This document shows positions 26,758-36,314 of a DNA stretch of 64,000 nucleotides, one piece after another. Made by a program: the position numbers and the translations under genes. Origin of the DNA: Chitinophagaceae bacterium (lineage in GTDB: Bacteria; Bacteroidota; Bacteroidia; Chitinophagales; Chitinophagaceae). The notes under the pieces were generated by a model. The model ran no database searches and was not told where the DNA came from. It saw only the letters and a list, made by a program, of their open reading frames with translations. The DNA is taken from positions 186,001 through 250,000 of the forward strand of contig JAIETM010000003.1 of assembly GCA_019745155.1 (NCBI GenBank), read 5' to 3'. Each line of letters begins with the position of its first letter. Position 1 is the first letter of the stretch.

Positions 26758-26950
26758 AAAACTGTTTTGCTCATATACGAGGTATCAACAAGCTTGGATT
26801 GGCCTTATTTCAAAAAGCAAAAAGGTTACAGCTGACTACAACCTGATCTTTTGCTATTTTGATATTGGATAAAAAACGGGAGGATATTGAATTCGTATGA
26901 TGAGATACGAACCAGTATGCTGCCCGGATTTGCTTTAATCTGTTTTTAAG

Positions 26951-27181
26951 CTAGGGCACAGGATCGTATCCATGTCCGCCCCAAGGATGGCACTTGCTAA
27001 TACGCTTGATGGCAAGCCATAATCCTTTTAAAGGACCATGCTTATTGATGGCTTCATGCGCATAAGCAGAGCATGTTGGTGTATAACGACATTTAGGCCC
27101 AATCATGGGAGAGATTACATACTGATAGAAACGTATCAACAACAGAAAGGGCCAACTAAGGATTTTTTTGAGTAGCTGCAT
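26951..27181 (-). CDS. yidD: Membrane protein insertion efficiency factor
   Basis: 76 residues, with the YidD signature [19 protein letters not shown] and the ending [12 protein letters not shown]. It helps YidC insert inner-membrane proteins. The start overlaps the rnpA end by 26 bases, the conserved rpmH-rnpA-yidD order. Confidence 0.95.
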   Translation of the reverse strand: MQLLKKILSWPFLLLIRFYQYVISPMIGPKCRYTPTCSAYAHEAINKHGPLKGLWLAIKRISKCHPWGGHGYDPVP

Positions 27182-27554
27182 GTTGTATCAGTTTTTGCAT
27201 GATGTTGGCCATCACTTTTTTCAAATTAAGATACTCAGGAAGTGTTTTGTCTACATACAATAGAAATACATTGAGTGAAGTGTGTCCACTTTCTATAACC
27301 TCCACTAATGGCGCTTTCTCTGTTCGATAAGCTTCGCGCAACAATCGTTTTACCCGATTGCGATCTGTTGCTTTTTTAAAATAGCGACTACTCACACCAA
27401 CACCTGTTTTGATATGAGCAGGTGTGGCTTCTTGCTGTGTATAGAAAACCTTCACAGGAAAAACCAGAAAAGATTTCCCTCCGTTGAATAAAGCATCCAG
27501 CTCTTTGCGGCTTTTTAGCTTTTCTTTTTTTCCGTATGATTGGTTCGGTGTCAT
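27156..27554 (-). CDS. rnpA: Ribonuclease P protein component
   Basis: 132 residues from the ATG at 27554 (six in-frame codons upstream to 27572 are possible). The family signature [13 protein letters not shown] is present, preceded by FPVKVFY and [14 protein letters not shown]. It is the protein part of RNase P, which trims tRNA 5' ends. It follows rpmH, with an internal terminator-like hairpin just before the start. Confidence 0.95.
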   Translation of the reverse strand: MTPNQSYGKKEKLKSRKELDALFNGGKSFLVFPVKVFYTQQEATPAHIKTGVGVSSRYFKKATDRNRVKRLLREAYRTEKAPLVEVIESGHTSLNVFLLYVDKTLPEYLNLKKVMANIMQKLIQHAATQKNP

Positions 27555-27557
27555 GAA

Positions 27558-27594
27558 TGAAAAATCCCGCACTGCATTGCTGCAGAACGGGATT
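27558..27594 (-). promoter_or_regulatory. Terminator-like hairpin between rpmH and rnpA (possible attenuator)
   Basis: On the minus strand a stem AATCCCG/CGGGATT (27594-27563) with an inner CTGCA/TGCAG helix is followed by a T-run, only a few bases before the rnpA ATG. A second hairpin CTTACTG/CAGTAAG (27610-27628) sits between this and the rpmH stop. It probably reduces rnpA and yidD expression relative to rpmH. Confidence 0.6.
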
Positions 27595-27630
27595 AAATAT
27601 ACTTCAAAGCTTACTGCAGATCAGTAAGGA

Positions 27631-27786
27631 TTATTTCAGTCCTTTCTCGTCGGAAATAGTCAATTTCTTACGGCCTTTCTTTCTGCGGCTAGCCAATACT
27701 TTACGACCATTGGCAGTCTGCATGCGCTGACGAAAACCGTGTACTGATTTACGACGACGCTTATGTGGTTGAAATGTACGTTTCAT
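27631..27786 (-). CDS. rpmH: 50S ribosomal protein L34
   Basis: 51 residues, read by eye. It opens [20 protein letters not shown] and continues with [20 protein letters not shown], the L34 signature. It is a component of the large ribosomal subunit and the first gene of the rpmH-rnpA-yidD operon, with a promoter match upstream. Confidence 0.96.
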   Translation of the reverse strand: MKRTFQPHKRRRKSVHGFRQRMQTANGRKVLASRRKKGRKKLTISDEKGLK

Positions 27787-27863
27787 TGCTTTTTAGTTTT
27801 ACTAACCTAAAATCAGATTTCAACTGAATGCAGTCACCATACTGCGATCCTGTGAAAGGACGG

Positions 27864-27895
27864 CAAAGGTAATGGTTGGCAGGGAAAAAAGACAA
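27864..27895 (-). promoter_or_regulatory. Promoter of rpmH (TTG-N21-TACCTTTG)
   Basis: On the minus strand TTG (27895-27893), 21 bases, then TACCTTTG (27871-27864), about 78 bases before the rpmH ATG. It matches the Bacteroidota consensus. Confidence 0.65.
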
Positions 27896-27941
27896 GGCTT
27901 TAAGCAATTTTTTTAACCGCCTATTTGCAATAAGCTGATAA

Positions 27942-28775
27942 TCAGCTGTGAATTAGATCAATCTGTTCACTCGCTACCGCTTTTCCAAAGAAAATGGCCG
28001 CCTGTTGATCAAAATTGGCTGCATCATCTGTTGTACAAAAGCGGATTTGACCGTCTTTACTGCATTTTTCAGCCATGGCCGGATGTCTTTGCAGGTATGC
28101 TCCCAAACTTTTCGCCACAATTTCGCCCTGCGCAATAAGCTTTACCTCCTTGGGTAAAAACTGCCTGATCTTATCCATCAACAGGGGATAATGGGTACAA
28201 GCCAGGAGAATAGCATCTATATCAGGCGACTGCCCCAACAAATGATCCAGGTGTTTTTGTACGAAATAATCAGCACCAGGCTGGTTATATTCTCCATTTT
28301 CAATCAGGGGCACCCACATAGGACAAGCTTCTTGATATACCTTCAGTTGAGGATAGAACTTGGCGATTTCAATTGGATAACTTTGGCTTGAAACGGTACC
28401 GTTGGTACCCAAAATACCAATCTGCCCTGTTTGTGAAAACTGGCCAATGATTTCTGTTGTGGGCCTGATCACACCCAATACACGTTTGTTGGGCGCGATG
28501 CGGGGCAGGTCTTTCTGCTGAATGGTACGTAATGCTTTGGCAGAGGCAGTATTACAAGCCAAGACCACTAGTTCGCAGCCTTGCGTAAAAAACCATTGTA
28601 CCGCTTCTAAAGTATAGTGATACACTGTGTCAAAAGAACGCGGACCATAAGGCGCACGCGCATTATCACCCAAATAACAATAGTCGTATTCCGGTAATGC
28701 GGCTACAATCTCTTTCAAGACGGTGAGTCCGCCATAACCACTATCAAAAACACCAATGGGTGCTGTTTGCTTCAT
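27942..28775 (-). CDS. murI: Glutamate racemase
   Basis: 277 residues from the ATG at 28775; the frame runs 14 codons further, but the family starts close to PIGVFDSGYGGLTVL. The two catalytic cysteines are in VLACNTASA and LLACTHYPLL. It makes D-glutamate for peptidoglycan. It is the last gene of the minus-strand envelope series, but a terminator hairpin lies between it and ompH, so it may have its own promoter. Confidence 0.93.
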   Translation of the reverse strand: MKQTAPIGVFDSGYGGLTVLKEIVAALPEYDYCYLGDNARAPYGPRSFDTVYHYTLEAVQWFFTQGCELVVLACNTASAKALRTIQQKDLPRIAPNKRVLGVIRPTTEIIGQFSQTGQIGILGTNGTVSSQSYPIEIAKFYPQLKVYQEACPMWVPLIENGEYNQPGADYFVQKHLDHLLGQSPDIDAILLACTHYPLLMDKIRQFLPKEVKLIAQGEIVAKSLGAYLQRHPAMAEKCSKDGQIRFCTTDDAANFDQQAAIFFGKAVASEQIDLIHS

Positions 28776-28779
28776 CACC

Positions 28780-28815
28780 AAAAATAAGAACCACCCTGTA
28801 TCAACAGAGTGGTTC
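28780..28815 (-). terminator. Terminator downstream of the second ompH gene
   Basis: Stem GAACCACCCTGT/ACAGAGTGGTTC (one mismatch) with loop ATCA at 28788-28815, followed on the minus strand by TTATTTTT. Confidence 0.75.
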
Positions 28816-28843
28816 AAGCATATTATTCTATAAATACGTTCAA

Positions 28844-29446
28844 TTAACCCTTACCGGCAGGCTTAGCAGCTGGTTTAGCTGGCTGTTGTGCTGGAGCTGC
28901 TTGTGCTTTCAAAGCATCTTCTACTTCTTTAGGTAAAGCCCACTTCAGTTTCTGAGCAACTTTGATCACCAGGTTATCGCTTAATGAAGGTGGCGCAAAG
29001 AACGCATCACTCTTGAATACATGGGTATACTTTTCATTGGCGATAATATCACGCAAAGCATCGTATACTTTCTGCATGGTTGGTGCCAGCAGTTCAGCTT
29101 GTTTGTTTTGCAACATCTGCTGCTGATACTGGTTCCAGTTTACCAGTTTGTATCCCAGTTCGTTGATTTCTTTTTTCATCATCTCACGCGCTTTAGCAGG
29201 CATGGTAGCTGAATCTTTTTTAAAAGCGCTGTCTTTACGCTGATATTGCGTGAGGTCGTAATCTCTTTCAACACCCAAAGAATCTTTCAGATAGATTTGG
29301 AGTAAAGAATCAATTTTTTGAATACCAGGCATCAGCTGAAGAATGGTTTCCTCATCAAAAACACCGATTTTAATTTGCTGGGCCTGCAGGTTATTAGCAA
29401 AGCTTGCAACAAAGGCAATCGCTAATACCAAAAGAACTTTTTTCAT
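28844..29446 (-). CDS. OmpH/Skp-family periplasmic chaperone (second copy)
   Basis: 200 residues. Signal peptide MKKVLLVLAIAFVASFANNLQA, then KIGVFDEETILQLMPG as in OmpH, a long charged helical region (about 60-150) and an unusual Ala/Pro/Lys-rich tail (AAPAQQPAKPAAKPAGKG). Skp-like proteins carry unfolded outer-membrane proteins to BamA. It is the second of two ompH copies downstream of bamA. The Pro/Ala tail is not typical of Skp and may extend to the cell wall. Confidence 0.85.
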   Translation of the reverse strand: MKKVLLVLAIAFVASFANNLQAQQIKIGVFDEETILQLMPGIQKIDSLLQIYLKDSLGVERDYDLTQYQRKDSAFKKDSATMPAKAREMMKKEINELGYKLVNWNQYQQQMLQNKQAELLAPTMQKVYDALRDIIANEKYTHVFKSDAFFAPPSLSDNLVIKVAQKLKWALPKEVEDALKAQAAPAQQPAKPAAKPAGKG

Positions 29447-29478
29447 TGCTTGGTTTTTATATTTAACTATTAAACGCT

Positions 29479-29994
29479 TTATCTGATCCCCAATTCACGC
29501 AGAACATCATCGCTTTTGTCCAGCTTGGGGTCGGCAAATATAACGGTAATTCCCTCACTTTTGTCCAGAACAAAGTCGTAAGAACGGGCAATGGCAATCT
29601 TCTGAATGGCATTGTAGACCTTATCCTGTATGGGTTTAATCAATTTTTGTCTTTCCTTAAACAAATCGCCTTCATAGCCAAAACGCTTCTTCTGTAATTC
29701 GCGTACTTCCTTCTCTTTATTGAACAGTTCGTCTTCTCTTTTCTTCTTGAGGTCTTCAGATAGCATGAATTGCTCGGCATCAAAATTCTTGTACATCTTA
29801 TCCAATGCCACCTGCTTCTCATCAATTTCTTTCTGCCACTGCTCAGTAATCTGCTGAATCTTGGTTTCGGCTGTTTTGTACTCAGGAATCTTGCCTAAGA
29901 TATAGCGGGTATCTACCACTGCATATCGCTGTGCTACAACTGGTGCAAACGCAACAAGTGTGAGCAAGAGAAGGAGGGTTATTTGCTTTTTCAT
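29479..29994 (-). CDS. OmpH/Skp-family periplasmic chaperone (first copy)
   Basis: 171 residues from the ATG at 29994. Signal peptide MKKQITLLLLLTLVAFAPVVAQ, then RYAVVDTRYILGKIPEYKTA and a long coiled-coil arm of Lys/Glu-rich helices (about 40-125). It follows bamA by 22 bases and precedes the second copy by 32 bases, so the genes are co-transcribed. Role as for Skp: chaperone for outer-membrane proteins. Confidence 0.9.
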   Translation of the reverse strand: MKKQITLLLLLTLVAFAPVVAQRYAVVDTRYILGKIPEYKTAETKIQQITEQWQKEIDEKQVALDKMYKNFDAEQFMLSEDLKKKREDELFNKEKEVRELQKKRFGYEGDLFKERQKLIKPIQDKVYNAIQKIAIARSYDFVLDKSEGITVIFADPKLDKSDDVLRELGIR

Positions 29995-30016
29995 ACGCAA
30001 ATCATTTTTAGATAGG

Positions 30017-32758
30017 TTATTCAGGTTCAAAACCGAGCATGAAGGTAAAGCGTGCTGCATCCCTCAAACGGTTATTTGGTGTAAACCTATCCAATCCTAT
30101 GCCATAATCAAAACCGAGGAGACCAAACATGGGCAGGAAGAAGCGCATACCCACACCCACAGAGCGGCGCAATTGGAATGGATTGTATTCTTTGAAATTG
30201 TACCAACCGTTGGCGGCTTCAAAGAAAGTAAGGCCATAGATGGTACTACTTGGGTTCAAACTCAATGGATAACGAAGCTCCATCGTGTACTTATTGAAGA
30301 TGGTGAAGTACTGACGGGCACTCTGCTGATCAGGGTTTACTCTTGGATTAGAGTTTTCATACACAGGATAACCTCTGTGCGCGATGATATCGAAACCAAG
30401 AAGCGCAAACTGGTTGGTTAGACCCGCATCACCTACCTGGAATCTTTCGAATGGAGAGATATTCAGGTTGTTGTTGTATCTGCCGATAAAACCATATTTC
30501 ACCGCTGCGCGGAATACAAACTGCTTATTTCTTTCCTCGCCATGTGGCTTACCCAGTGAGAAGAACCACTCCCCATTAAAGCGCCACTTATGGTATTCCA
30601 CCCACTTATAAGGATTGATCTTGTTTACAACTGATGGATTGAATAATGAGTATGGTGGCGTTAATTGTAAACTCAGCAAAAAGTTAGAACCAGATCTTGG
30701 AAACAGGGGCTGGTCAACTGAAGAACGTTGTAATGCCAGTTTCAAGTTCAGGTTGTGCGCAAAACCATTATTAAAGCCGGGAAGATTTACAGGATCAATA
30801 AAATAGTTGCTCAACTTGTAACGCGTAAAGTTCAAACCAACAGAAAGGTTGAAGAAGTCATCAGGCCAACGCAACTGTTTCGCTAAGCTCAGGGTTGCAC
30901 CTGTGGTGGAGATATAATTATCTCTACCCGCATTACGAATATTGAAGCGACCCAAAGAATCAAACTGGTTAGAGAACTTGGTATTATACACGGAGAAGGT
31001 CAATGCATTTCTTCTTTTTCCACCCAACCAAGGCTCAGTGAATGAGAAGTTATATGAACGGAATGCGCGACCATTACTCTGTACACGAATACTCAATTTC
31101 TGACCATCACCCATTGGCAATGGATCCCAAGCAGTTTTCTTGAAGAGATTTTTCGCTGAGAAGTTATTGAATGAAACACCCAGTGTACCTGTTAAACCGA
31201 TGGCACCACCCCAACCAGCAGACAATTCTAACTGATCGCTTGATTTTTCTTCTACGCTGTAATTGATATCAACAGTTCCTTCTTCAGGATTAGGAATTGG
31301 GTTGATACCAATTTTCTCCTGATTGAAATAGTTTAGCTGCGCAATCTCACGCTGTGAACGTACGAGGTCTGTACGACTAAACTTCTCACCCGGAATAGTA
31401 CGTAGTTCACGACGAATTACATATTCTTTGGTTCTATCATTACCTGTAATGCGTACGTTTTTGATTGTTGCCTGCGGGCCTTCCATCAAACGAATTTCAT
31501 AATCGATGGTATCATTGTACACAGCAGTCTCTACCGGTTCTGCACGGAAGAACAAGTAACCATCATCCTGATACAAGCCACTGATATCACCGCCTTCCGG
31601 AGATGCATTCTTACCCAGCTTCTTATTCAGGTTTTCCAGGTTATAGATATCACCTTTTCTGATACCAAGAATGGCAGTGAGAATAGAATCAGAATACTTG
31701 GTATTACCTCTCCAACTGATATTACCGAAATAGTATTTTCTACCTTCTTTCAACTTCACATCAATATTCAACAAGCTGGCAGCATTGCTGTATACCGTGT
31801 CTTTTTCAATGATGGCATCACGATAACCTAATGCGTTATAATATTCCAGCAGCTTCTCTTTGTCTTCATCGTATTTCTTCTCATCGAACTTCGCACTGGC
31901 CAGTTTCAATCGCAGATAAGGATCCATCACACGCTTTGTTTTGCTGAATGTGAGGTAACCTTTTTCTCTCAGGTAGTCGTTGAAAGTATAATGTCTTGGT
32001 TCTACAATGACGGGTTTGTCAGTAACAGGGTAGAGCGTCATTCTTGACTTCTCTTTCGTACCCTTCATTTGTTTTTTCAACTTGGTTTCATCTACTGTGA
32101 TACCACCGAAGTTGATATTGTTGATCTTCACCTTACTACCCTTGCGGATCACAAAATCCAGCATGATGGTATTCTCTAATGAAGAATCTCTTTTCTCTTT
32201 GATATCAATCTGCACATCTCTGAAACCTTTCTCCGCATAGAACTTACGAATGCCATCTACAGCAGTTCTACGCATGTTCTCCGTAACCACTCTGTTGGGG
32301 AACAAACCTGTTTTGGCTGTCAGGTCTTCTTGCTCACCTTTTCTTACACCGATAAAATTGAACTTAGATAAACGTGGACGTTCTGTTACTTCAATTTCAA
32401 CATCAATGAGTTTGTTTTCCTTGATGCCAGTAATATAAATAGCCACATTACTGAAGTAATTCTGACCCATTAATTTCAAGATGGCTTTTGAAAAATTATC
32501 GCCACCAGGAATCATCACTTCATCAGCTACGTTCAGGTTACCAATAGAAATCAACAAGGCTTCATCGAAGTACTTATTGCCGGTTACCTTGATCGAATTG
32601 ATTTTATACTTGCGTGGTGTTTTCTGTGTAAAGATGTTGAGCAGGTCTACATCTACTTCTGTAACGGTAGTGTCTTTTCCTGTTTCCTGTGCAAAGCCAT
32701 GAGTACTGCTGAATAATCCAACAAGAAGCAAAATGAACAAATAATGAGTCTTACGCAT
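30017..32758 (-). CDS. bamA: Outer membrane protein assembly factor BamA
   Basis: 913 residues from the ATG at 32758. Signal peptide (MRKTHYLFILLLVGLFSS...), then about five POTRA domains: ITVDETKLKKQMKG, YYFGNISWRGNTKYSD, ATIKNVRITGNDRTKEYVIR. The Omp85 barrel follows from about 560, starting SAGWGGAIGLTGTLGVSFNN and ending FMLGFEPE. It is the core of the machinery that folds and inserts beta-barrel proteins in the outer membrane. It sits with uppS upstream and two ompH chaperone genes downstream. Confidence 0.95.
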   Translation of the reverse strand: MRKTHYLFILLLVGLFSSTHGFAQETGKDTTVTEVDVDLLNIFTQKTPRKYKINSIKVTGNKYFDEALLISIGNLNVADEVMIPGGDNFSKAILKLMGQNYFSNVAIYITGIKENKLIDVEIEVTERPRLSKFNFIGVRKGEQEDLTAKTGLFPNRVVTENMRRTAVDGIRKFYAEKGFRDVQIDIKEKRDSSLENTIMLDFVIRKGSKVKINNINFGGITVDETKLKKQMKGTKEKSRMTLYPVTDKPVIVEPRHYTFNDYLREKGYLTFSKTKRVMDPYLRLKLASAKFDEKKYDEDKEKLLEYYNALGYRDAIIEKDTVYSNAASLLNIDVKLKEGRKYYFGNISWRGNTKYSDSILTAILGIRKGDIYNLENLNKKLGKNASPEGGDISGLYQDDGYLFFRAEPVETAVYNDTIDYEIRLMEGPQATIKNVRITGNDRTKEYVIRRELRTIPGEKFSRTDLVRSQREIAQLNYFNQEKIGINPIPNPEEGTVDINYSVEEKSSDQLELSAGWGGAIGLTGTLGVSFNNFSAKNLFKKTAWDPLPMGDGQKLSIRVQSNGRAFRSYNFSFTEPWLGGKRRNALTFSVYNTKFSNQFDSLGRFNIRNAGRDNYISTTGATLSLAKQLRWPDDFFNLSVGLNFTRYKLSNYFIDPVNLPGFNNGFAHNLNLKLALQRSSVDQPLFPRSGSNFLLSLQLTPPYSLFNPSVVNKINPYKWVEYHKWRFNGEWFFSLGKPHGEERNKQFVFRAAVKYGFIGRYNNNLNISPFERFQVGDAGLTNQFALLGFDIIAHRGYPVYENSNPRVNPDQQSARQYFTIFNKYTMELRYPLSLNPSSTIYGLTFFEAANGWYNFKEYNPFQLRRSVGVGMRFFLPMFGLLGFDYGIGLDRFTPNNRLRDAARFTFMLGFEPE

Positions 32759-32895
32759 GCGAGTTCCAGTTTGAAGCTTGCTCAAAGGCTGCACAGCACC
32801 TTTTAAAGCAGTTGTCCGGTTGTTTAGGCGGGGCAAATTAACGGGATTATTCAAAAGTGTTTGTTAAATAGACAGTGATAATTGGCGTTTCATTT

Positions 32896-33663
32896 TCAAG
32901 CAGTTGCATCAGTTGCTTCCTGAATTTGCTGTCCGGTCTTGCCGAATCTTCGTTCACGAGATTGGTAATCCAAAATCGCTTCACAGAGATGCTCTTTACG
33001 GAAATCGGGCCAACGTGTATTGGTGAAATAGAGTTCTGCATAAGCCAGCTGATACAGCAAAAAATTGCTGATTCTATATTCCCCACTCGTGCGGATCATC
33101 AGCTCAGGATCAGGGAAAGCACTTGTGGTCAGATAAGACTGAAGTGTTTGACTATCAATAGTTTCCGGATCAATCTTGCCAGATTTCACATCAAGGCCTA
33201 TGTGCTTCACGGCATTGACCAACTCCCAGCGGCTGCTATAACTTAAGGCCATCACCAGATTAAGGCCGGTATTGGCTGCAGTCATATCTAAGGCTTCCTG
33301 CAATTCGTTCTTGGCAAAATCTGGCAGCATGCTCATATCGCCAATCACATGCAGCTTGATATTGTTCTTATTCAGGGTGGCCACTTCCTTGCGAATTGTA
33401 TCTACCAGCAAAGTCATCAAACCATCCACTTCCCGCTGAGGTCTATCCCAGTTTTCTGTACTGAACGCATAGAGTGTCAAGTACTTAACGCCTAATTCAG
33501 CGCATCCTTCCACGATATTGCGTACGCTTTCTACTCCATGAAAATGACCATACAAGCGCTCCTGGCCTTTTTCTTCAGCCCAACGGCCATTCCCATCCAT
33601 AATGATGGCAATGTGCTCGGGTAATCTTGTTTTATCAATCTGGGCTATCAGGTTTTCCAGCAT
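32896..33663 (-). CDS. uppS: Isoprenyl transferase (undecaprenyl diphosphate synthase)
   Basis: 255 residues from the ATG at 33663; upstream codons were dropped because the conserved part starts soon after. The catalytic Asp23 is in IAIIMDGNGRW, followed by LYAFSTENWDRP and the RTSGEYRISNFLLYQLAYAE block. It makes the C55 lipid carrier for peptidoglycan and O-antigen. Its place before bamA is conserved in Bacteroidota. Confidence 0.95.
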   Translation of the reverse strand: MLENLIAQIDKTRLPEHIAIIMDGNGRWAEEKGQERLYGHFHGVESVRNIVEGCAELGVKYLTLYAFSTENWDRPQREVDGLMTLLVDTIRKEVATLNKNNIKLHVIGDMSMLPDFAKNELQEALDMTAANTGLNLVMALSYSSRWELVNAVKHIGLDVKSGKIDPETIDSQTLQSYLTTSAFPDPELMIRTSGEYRISNFLLYQLAYAELYFTNTRWPDFRKEHLCEAILDYQSRERRFGKTGQQIQEATDATA

Positions 33664-33724
33664 ATATCTGGCATTTTCAGGGCGCGAAGGTACGAAAAGG
33701 TTTCTTGACGGCAGCGAAAGGCGG

Positions 33725-34579
33725 CTATCTGTCGGGACAACGATAAGAAGAAAGGTTGAAGGAGAGGCCAAATTGCAGGGTAACAAAGCTATCTGCCTTC
33801 TTACTATTGCCTCTTTGTGCACCTGCGGAAAAGAAGTTTACCCCATTACTGGTTTCATAACTTCTATCCTGCAATAAGCCGAAGGGGGTGAATGTAACAC
33901 CATCAGCTTCCAGTGAAGGATAGGCATTAGGTGCATAGACGCCACTCACATCATCCAGAAAATCGGTATTGGTAAAGCGATAGGTTAATTCGGCAAAAAC
34001 GTTCAATTTGGGGTTAAGGCTGTACTTCACACCTACACCAAAAGGTATGCTAATGGCTGTAGTACCGTATTTCTGCAACTCAGGGTAAAGCGGACTGCCC
34101 TGCCCTTCTGTACCGATATCACGCAGAAAATATTTCTGGCTATTGAAATAAGTATAAGGGTCGTAGGAGAAAATGCCGACACCGATCGTTACATAAGGTG
34201 TAAAAATGTATTCAGGAAACTCAGGGTTGAATCGAAAGAAGTTGAAATCACCCGCAATGCCAATTTCCCAAACATCTGTATTGAAGCTTAGGTTTCTTCT
34301 GCGTTCCAAGGGGCTTGGGCTATATACATCCGAAAAGCCGAGCTGTGCGTAATTGGCCGACAATCGTACACCGAGATAATCACCAAACTGCTTTCTGAAG
34401 AAAGCGCCGCCGGCCAATTTGGGTCTTTTTAGGGAAGTGAATGTATTGAGGTCGCCAAAATAATGTGCGGCACCCACTGAAAAACCAAATTCTCCCTGGT
34501 GCACAAAACTCTGCAACATCTGCGCACGCAGGTTGGATATTGCGAGTATAAAGATTCCTATCAACAGTCCTTTCTTCAA
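33725..34579 (-). CDS. DUF6089 outer-membrane beta-barrel protein
   Basis: 284 residues. Signal peptide (MKKGLLIGIFILAISNLRAQ) followed by alternating strands such as GEFGFSVGAAHYFGDLN, RLSANYAQLGFSD and VFAELTYRFTNTDFLDDVSG. The position between nadK and uppS is where Bacteroidota DUF6089 proteins are found. Likely an integral outer-membrane protein of unknown function. Confidence 0.85.
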   Translation of the reverse strand: MKKGLLIGIFILAISNLRAQMLQSFVHQGEFGFSVGAAHYFGDLNTFTSLKRPKLAGGAFFRKQFGDYLGVRLSANYAQLGFSDVYSPSPLERRRNLSFNTDVWEIGIAGDFNFFRFNPEFPEYIFTPYVTIGVGIFSYDPYTYFNSQKYFLRDIGTEGQGSPLYPELQKYGTTAISIPFGVGVKYSLNPKLNVFAELTYRFTNTDFLDDVSGVYAPNAYPSLEADGVTFTPFGLLQDRSYETSNGVNFFSAGAQRGNSKKADSFVTLQFGLSFNLSSYRCPDR

Positions 34580-34639
34580 TGCGGCTCTTAAACGCGTGTA
34601 AATTAATCAAAACCAACAAAGACCATATATAGGCAAACG

Positions 34640-35518
34640 TTAATTTCTTTTGTCGAGACCCCAGGTTAACTTAGTACGAAGGGTTGACAAAAAGCTATTT
34701 TCATTCAGCCTAAGCAAACTTGCGCAAAAAGTTTCACGCTTAACAGCAATTTGTATGCTTTTGGTAACAATTTCCCGTCGCGCATCCAATGCACAGATAA
34801 ACTGATCGGTTCTTCCTTCAATTTCGAAAGAAATCACTGTATTATCCGGCACTACGATGGAACGAACGTTTAGGTTATGTGGCGCCACAGGCGTGATGAC
34901 AAAGCTGGCCGAATCAGGAAAGGTAATCGGACCATTACAACTCATATTATACCCTGTTGAACCAGTAGGTGTTGAAACAATCAAACCATCTGCCCAGTAT
35001 GTATTCAGAAACTCTCCATTCAGATACGTGTGAATCTTGATCATGGGAGAAGTATCGCGTTTATGGATGGCAAACTCATTCAAACCAAAAGGTGCATCCT
35101 TAAACAAGGGCAGATTGGCATCTACGTGAATTAAAGAACGTTTATCTACAACATAGGTGTGGTTCACCAATGCATCAACAGCAAGCGTTAATTCTTCTTT
35201 GCTGATGCTCGCGAGAAAACCAAGTCTTCCAAAATTGATACCAAGAATAGGAATACCCGCATCACCCACCAGCGCGATCGCATCCAGCATCGTACCATCA
35301 CCGCCTAAACTGATTAAGCAATCTGTTTCTGGCTCCAGCTCATCGCGCTTTTTAAAGGGGATTAATGCTGTACGTAAATGCTCAGGTACCGCAAAGATGT
35401 GGAGCAAGGGCTCATATATCTGCATACCAACATGATACTTAGCCAGCTCTTCGATCAAAAGTTGTAAAGCATCTTCTTGTTCTATATCCAGCCCACGGCT
35501 GTAAATGGCAACTTTCAT
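34640..35518 (-). CDS. nadK: NAD kinase
   Basis: 292 residues from the ATG at 35518. The NAD-kinase motifs are SLGGDGTMLDAI (GGDG), GRLGFLAS and the NTYWADGLIVSTPTGSTGYN block. It phosphorylates NAD to NADP. It lies between the CBS gene and DUF6089 on the same strand in the usual Bacteroidota order. Confidence 0.95.
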   Translation of the reverse strand: MKVAIYSRGLDIEQEDALQLLIEELAKYHVGMQIYEPLLHIFAVPEHLRTALIPFKKRDELEPETDCLISLGGDGTMLDAIALVGDAGIPILGINFGRLGFLASISKEELTLAVDALVNHTYVVDKRSLIHVDANLPLFKDAPFGLNEFAIHKRDTSPMIKIHTYLNGEFLNTYWADGLIVSTPTGSTGYNMSCNGPITFPDSASFVITPVAPHNLNVRSIVVPDNTVISFEIEGRTDQFICALDARREIVTKSIQIAVKRETFCASLLRLNENSFLSTLRTKLTWGLDKRN

Positions 35519-35604
35519 AAACAATAGCAGCAAGCTGCTGCGCTTCTGTAAATATACCTTTCTTCAGCCAGTCTGCCCAAAGCAGGCCGCTGCAGTAAGT
35601 ATGT

Positions 35605-36264
35605 TTAGATATTCAAATAATTCAAGAGATGGTCGTAATTACTCTTTAACTCATTGGCATACTGCTCATCACCAAAATAGTAACGAACGGCATATTCGTA
35701 ACGCTGGAAAGTAGCAACGATATCACTAATCTCCGCTTTATTGATACGAAGGGTTACAATGAATAATCCAGATTCAGGTTCCTGATAGGTATTCAATTGT
35801 GTGATATACGCATCATTAGTTTCAACCAATCTGCTGATTTCACCAAAGGAGAAATGACGCTTATCCATCTCCAGCACAATAACTCCACCAGGATCTGCCG
35901 CACCAGTAAAAGTACCCAGCAATAAGAGCAATTCTGTTGCAGGAATACAGCCAGCTATTTCACCCTGCTCATTTACGATGGGTATCAGCGATAGTTGATG
36001 TTCGTTGGCTAGTTTCAGCGAAGACAGAAAATACTCTTCGCTTTTTACTGCAGCTCTCACCCATTGGTCTTCCAGTACAGCAATAGATGCTGTTTCATCC
36101 ACATCCAGCAGATCCTCCTTGCACACCATGCCAATATATTTTTCTTCACTAACAACAGGCAAGTGGTGTACATCATAATCATCCATCAGCTGCAATACAA
36201 AGTCAACTTTGTCCTGCAACTGCAGATTTGGATACGCTGTTCTGATCAACTGGTTGTTGAGCAT
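35605..36264 (-). CDS. CBS-domain protein
   Basis: 219 residues with two N-terminal CBS domains, visible as DYDVHHLPVVSEEKYIGMVC near 28-48 and LSLIPIVNEQGEIAGCIPAT near 90-110, and a C-terminal ACT-like region GGVIVLEMDKRHFSFGEISR. CBS pairs bind adenosyl ligands. It may sense energy state; the partner is unknown. Confidence 0.85.
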   Translation of the reverse strand: MLNNQLIRTAYPNLQLQDKVDFVLQLMDDYDVHHLPVVSEEKYIGMVCKEDLLDVDETASIAVLEDQWVRAAVKSEEYFLSSLKLANEHQLSLIPIVNEQGEIAGCIPATELLLLLGTFTGAADPGGVIVLEMDKRHFSFGEISRLVETNDAYITQLNTYQEPESGLFIVTLRINKAEISDIVATFQRYEYAVRYYFGDEQYANELKSNYDHLLNYLNI

Positions 36265-36314
36265 GTACGGATTTGTTTACGCGTGCAATATAGATAAGAC
36301 CGCACAACCGGGTA

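Noticed and set aside
26758-26950. 193-base gap between CHRD and yidD checked for a tRNA or small RNA
   Set aside because: No cloverleaf, terminator or promoter consensus could be recognised.
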